Source: Microcoleaceae cyanobacterium UBA9251 (lineage in GTDB: Bacteria; Cyanobacteriota; Cyanobacteriia; Cyanobacteriales; Microcoleaceae). From it: 21,178 bases of DNA. Of the stretch, positions 20,553 through 21,178 are shown piece after piece. Within the stretch, counting starts at the first letter, position 1; the number at the start of each line of letters is the position of its first letter. The notes under the pieces are model-generated. The model was not told the origin of the DNA, ran no database searches, and saw only the letters and a program-made list of their open reading frames with translations. The stretch covers positions 1 to 21,178 of the forward strand of contig DPLL01000054.1 of assembly GCA_003542015.1 (NCBI GenBank). Reading direction: 5' to 3'. The position numbers were made by a program, and so were the translations under genes.

Positions 20553-21178
20553 ATGACCTTGGATTGGATTACCACTGCTGACAGGTTGCAAACACTACCG
20601 CCCTATGTATTTGCCCGTCTCGACGAACTCAAAGCCCGCGCCCGCGAACAAGGACTAGACCTGATAGACTTGGGAATGGGAAACCCAGATGGTGCGACTC
20701 CTCAACCAGTGGTAGAAGCCGCCGTCGCAGCCATCCAAAATCCTGCAAATCATGGCTATCCACCCTTTGAAGGTACCGCCAGTTTTCGCCGCACAATTAC
20801 CAAATGGTACAGCCGCCGCTACAACGTTGAATTAGATCCAGAAAGCGAAGCATTGCCTTTGTTGGGTTCTAAAGAAGGTTTAGCACATTTTGCGATGACT
20901 TACATCAATCCAGGGGATGTAATATTAGTACCAAGTCCCGCTTATCCCGTATTATTTCGCGGCCCGATTATCGCCGGTGCAAAAGTTCACAACATCATCC
21001 TCAAACCAGAAAACGACTGGGTAATTGACTTAGCCGACATTCCCGATAGCGTAGCCGAAAAAGCTAAAATACTCTATTTCAATTATCCCAGTAATCCGAC
21101 TGGAGCAACAGCACCCCGCGAATTTTTCAAAGATATTGTGGCCTTCGCGCACAAACATCAAATCTTGTTAGTTCACGA
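20553..21178 (+). CDS. class I/II PLP aminotransferase, AlaC/DapL-like (3' truncated by window)
   Basis: The first 208 codons of a pyridoxal-phosphate aminotransferase; the gene runs off the window end. It starts MTLDWITTADRLQTLPPYVF and shows the N-terminal signatures LGMGNPDGATP (about 41-51), HGYPPFEGTASFRR, a GSKEGLAHF motif for cofactor phosphate binding (about 109-117), VLVPSPAYPV, and YPSNPTG (about 178-184). The cofactor lysine lies beyond the window. The arrangement is closest, from memory, to AlaC (glutamate-pyruvate transaminase). LL-diaminopimelate or aspartate aminotransferases of the same subfamily cannot be excluded. The start ATG 20553 has no Shine-Dalgarno; a heptamer repeat precedes it. 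Confidence 0.93.
   Translation, partial: MTLDWITTADRLQTLPPYVFARLDELKARAREQGLDLIDLGMGNPDGATPQPVVEAAVAAIQNPANHGYPPFEGTASFRRTITKWYSRRYNVELDPESEALPLLGSKEGLAHFAMTYINPGDVILVPSPAYPVLFRGPIIAGAKVHNIILKPENDWVIDLADIPDSVAEKAKILYFNYPSNPTGATAPREFFKDIVAFAHKHQILLVH

Overview
The window looks like a chromosomal segment of a filamentous, non-heterocystous cyanobacterium (Oscillatoriales, Microcoleus/Oscillatoria-like). This rests on abundant HIP1-type GCGATCGC octamers, short palindromic intergenic repeats of the GTAGGGG / TTGCCCCTAC type, a heptanucleotide tandem repeat, and a GAF/PAS-rich soluble histidine kinase. The genus is an inference; no marker gene for taxonomy is present.

Layout: 1-567 is non-coding. 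568-3888 (+) encodes a 1106-residue orphan GAF-PAS-GAF-GAF histidine kinase, ended by a terminator built from a HIP1-like palindrome. A tRNA-Gln(UUG) follows at 3991-4062, then a 195-bp inverted-repeat element. From 4336 to 8613 lie three proteins of the cell-wall / penicillin-recognising type: a membrane-anchored class-A beta-lactamase-like serine hydrolase (-), a DUF1460 cysteine amidase-like protein (+), and an S13 D-Ala-D-Ala carboxypeptidase-like lipoprotein (-). A small hypothetical protein sits between the last two. 8820-9155 (-) encodes a ribbon-helix-helix protein. 9156-9763 holds a 153-bp MITE with CAGGG ends and a perfect 10-bp target duplication, possibly inserted into a small ORF. 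9764-10601 (+) carries a small lipoprotein and a PepSY-type two-helix membrane protein.

The standout is 10864-18648 (-), a single 2594-residue reading frame. It has no signal peptide and a mosaic architecture: an N-terminal beta-rich region, four LamG-type jelly rolls (one apparently nested inside another), a three-repeat beta-trefoil-like module with the signature NWHGNT, coiled coils, and a C-terminal region with Ser/Thr/Gly-rich alternating strands like the membrane-inserting hairpins of aerolysin/MTX-type beta-pore-forming toxins. It has only three full HIP1 octamers in 7.8 kb, against six in the 1.1-kb gene next to it. I read it as a candidate giant lectin-armed toxin or adhesin that may have been acquired horizontally. 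The toxin role is inference.

After a 663-bp divergent intergenic region come 19312-20445 (+), a glycerol-dehydrogenase-family iron-type alcohol dehydrogenase, and 20553-21178 (+), the N-terminal part of an AlaC/DapL-like class I aminotransferase cut off by the window edge. These two look like ordinary metabolic genes and show typical host HIP1 density.
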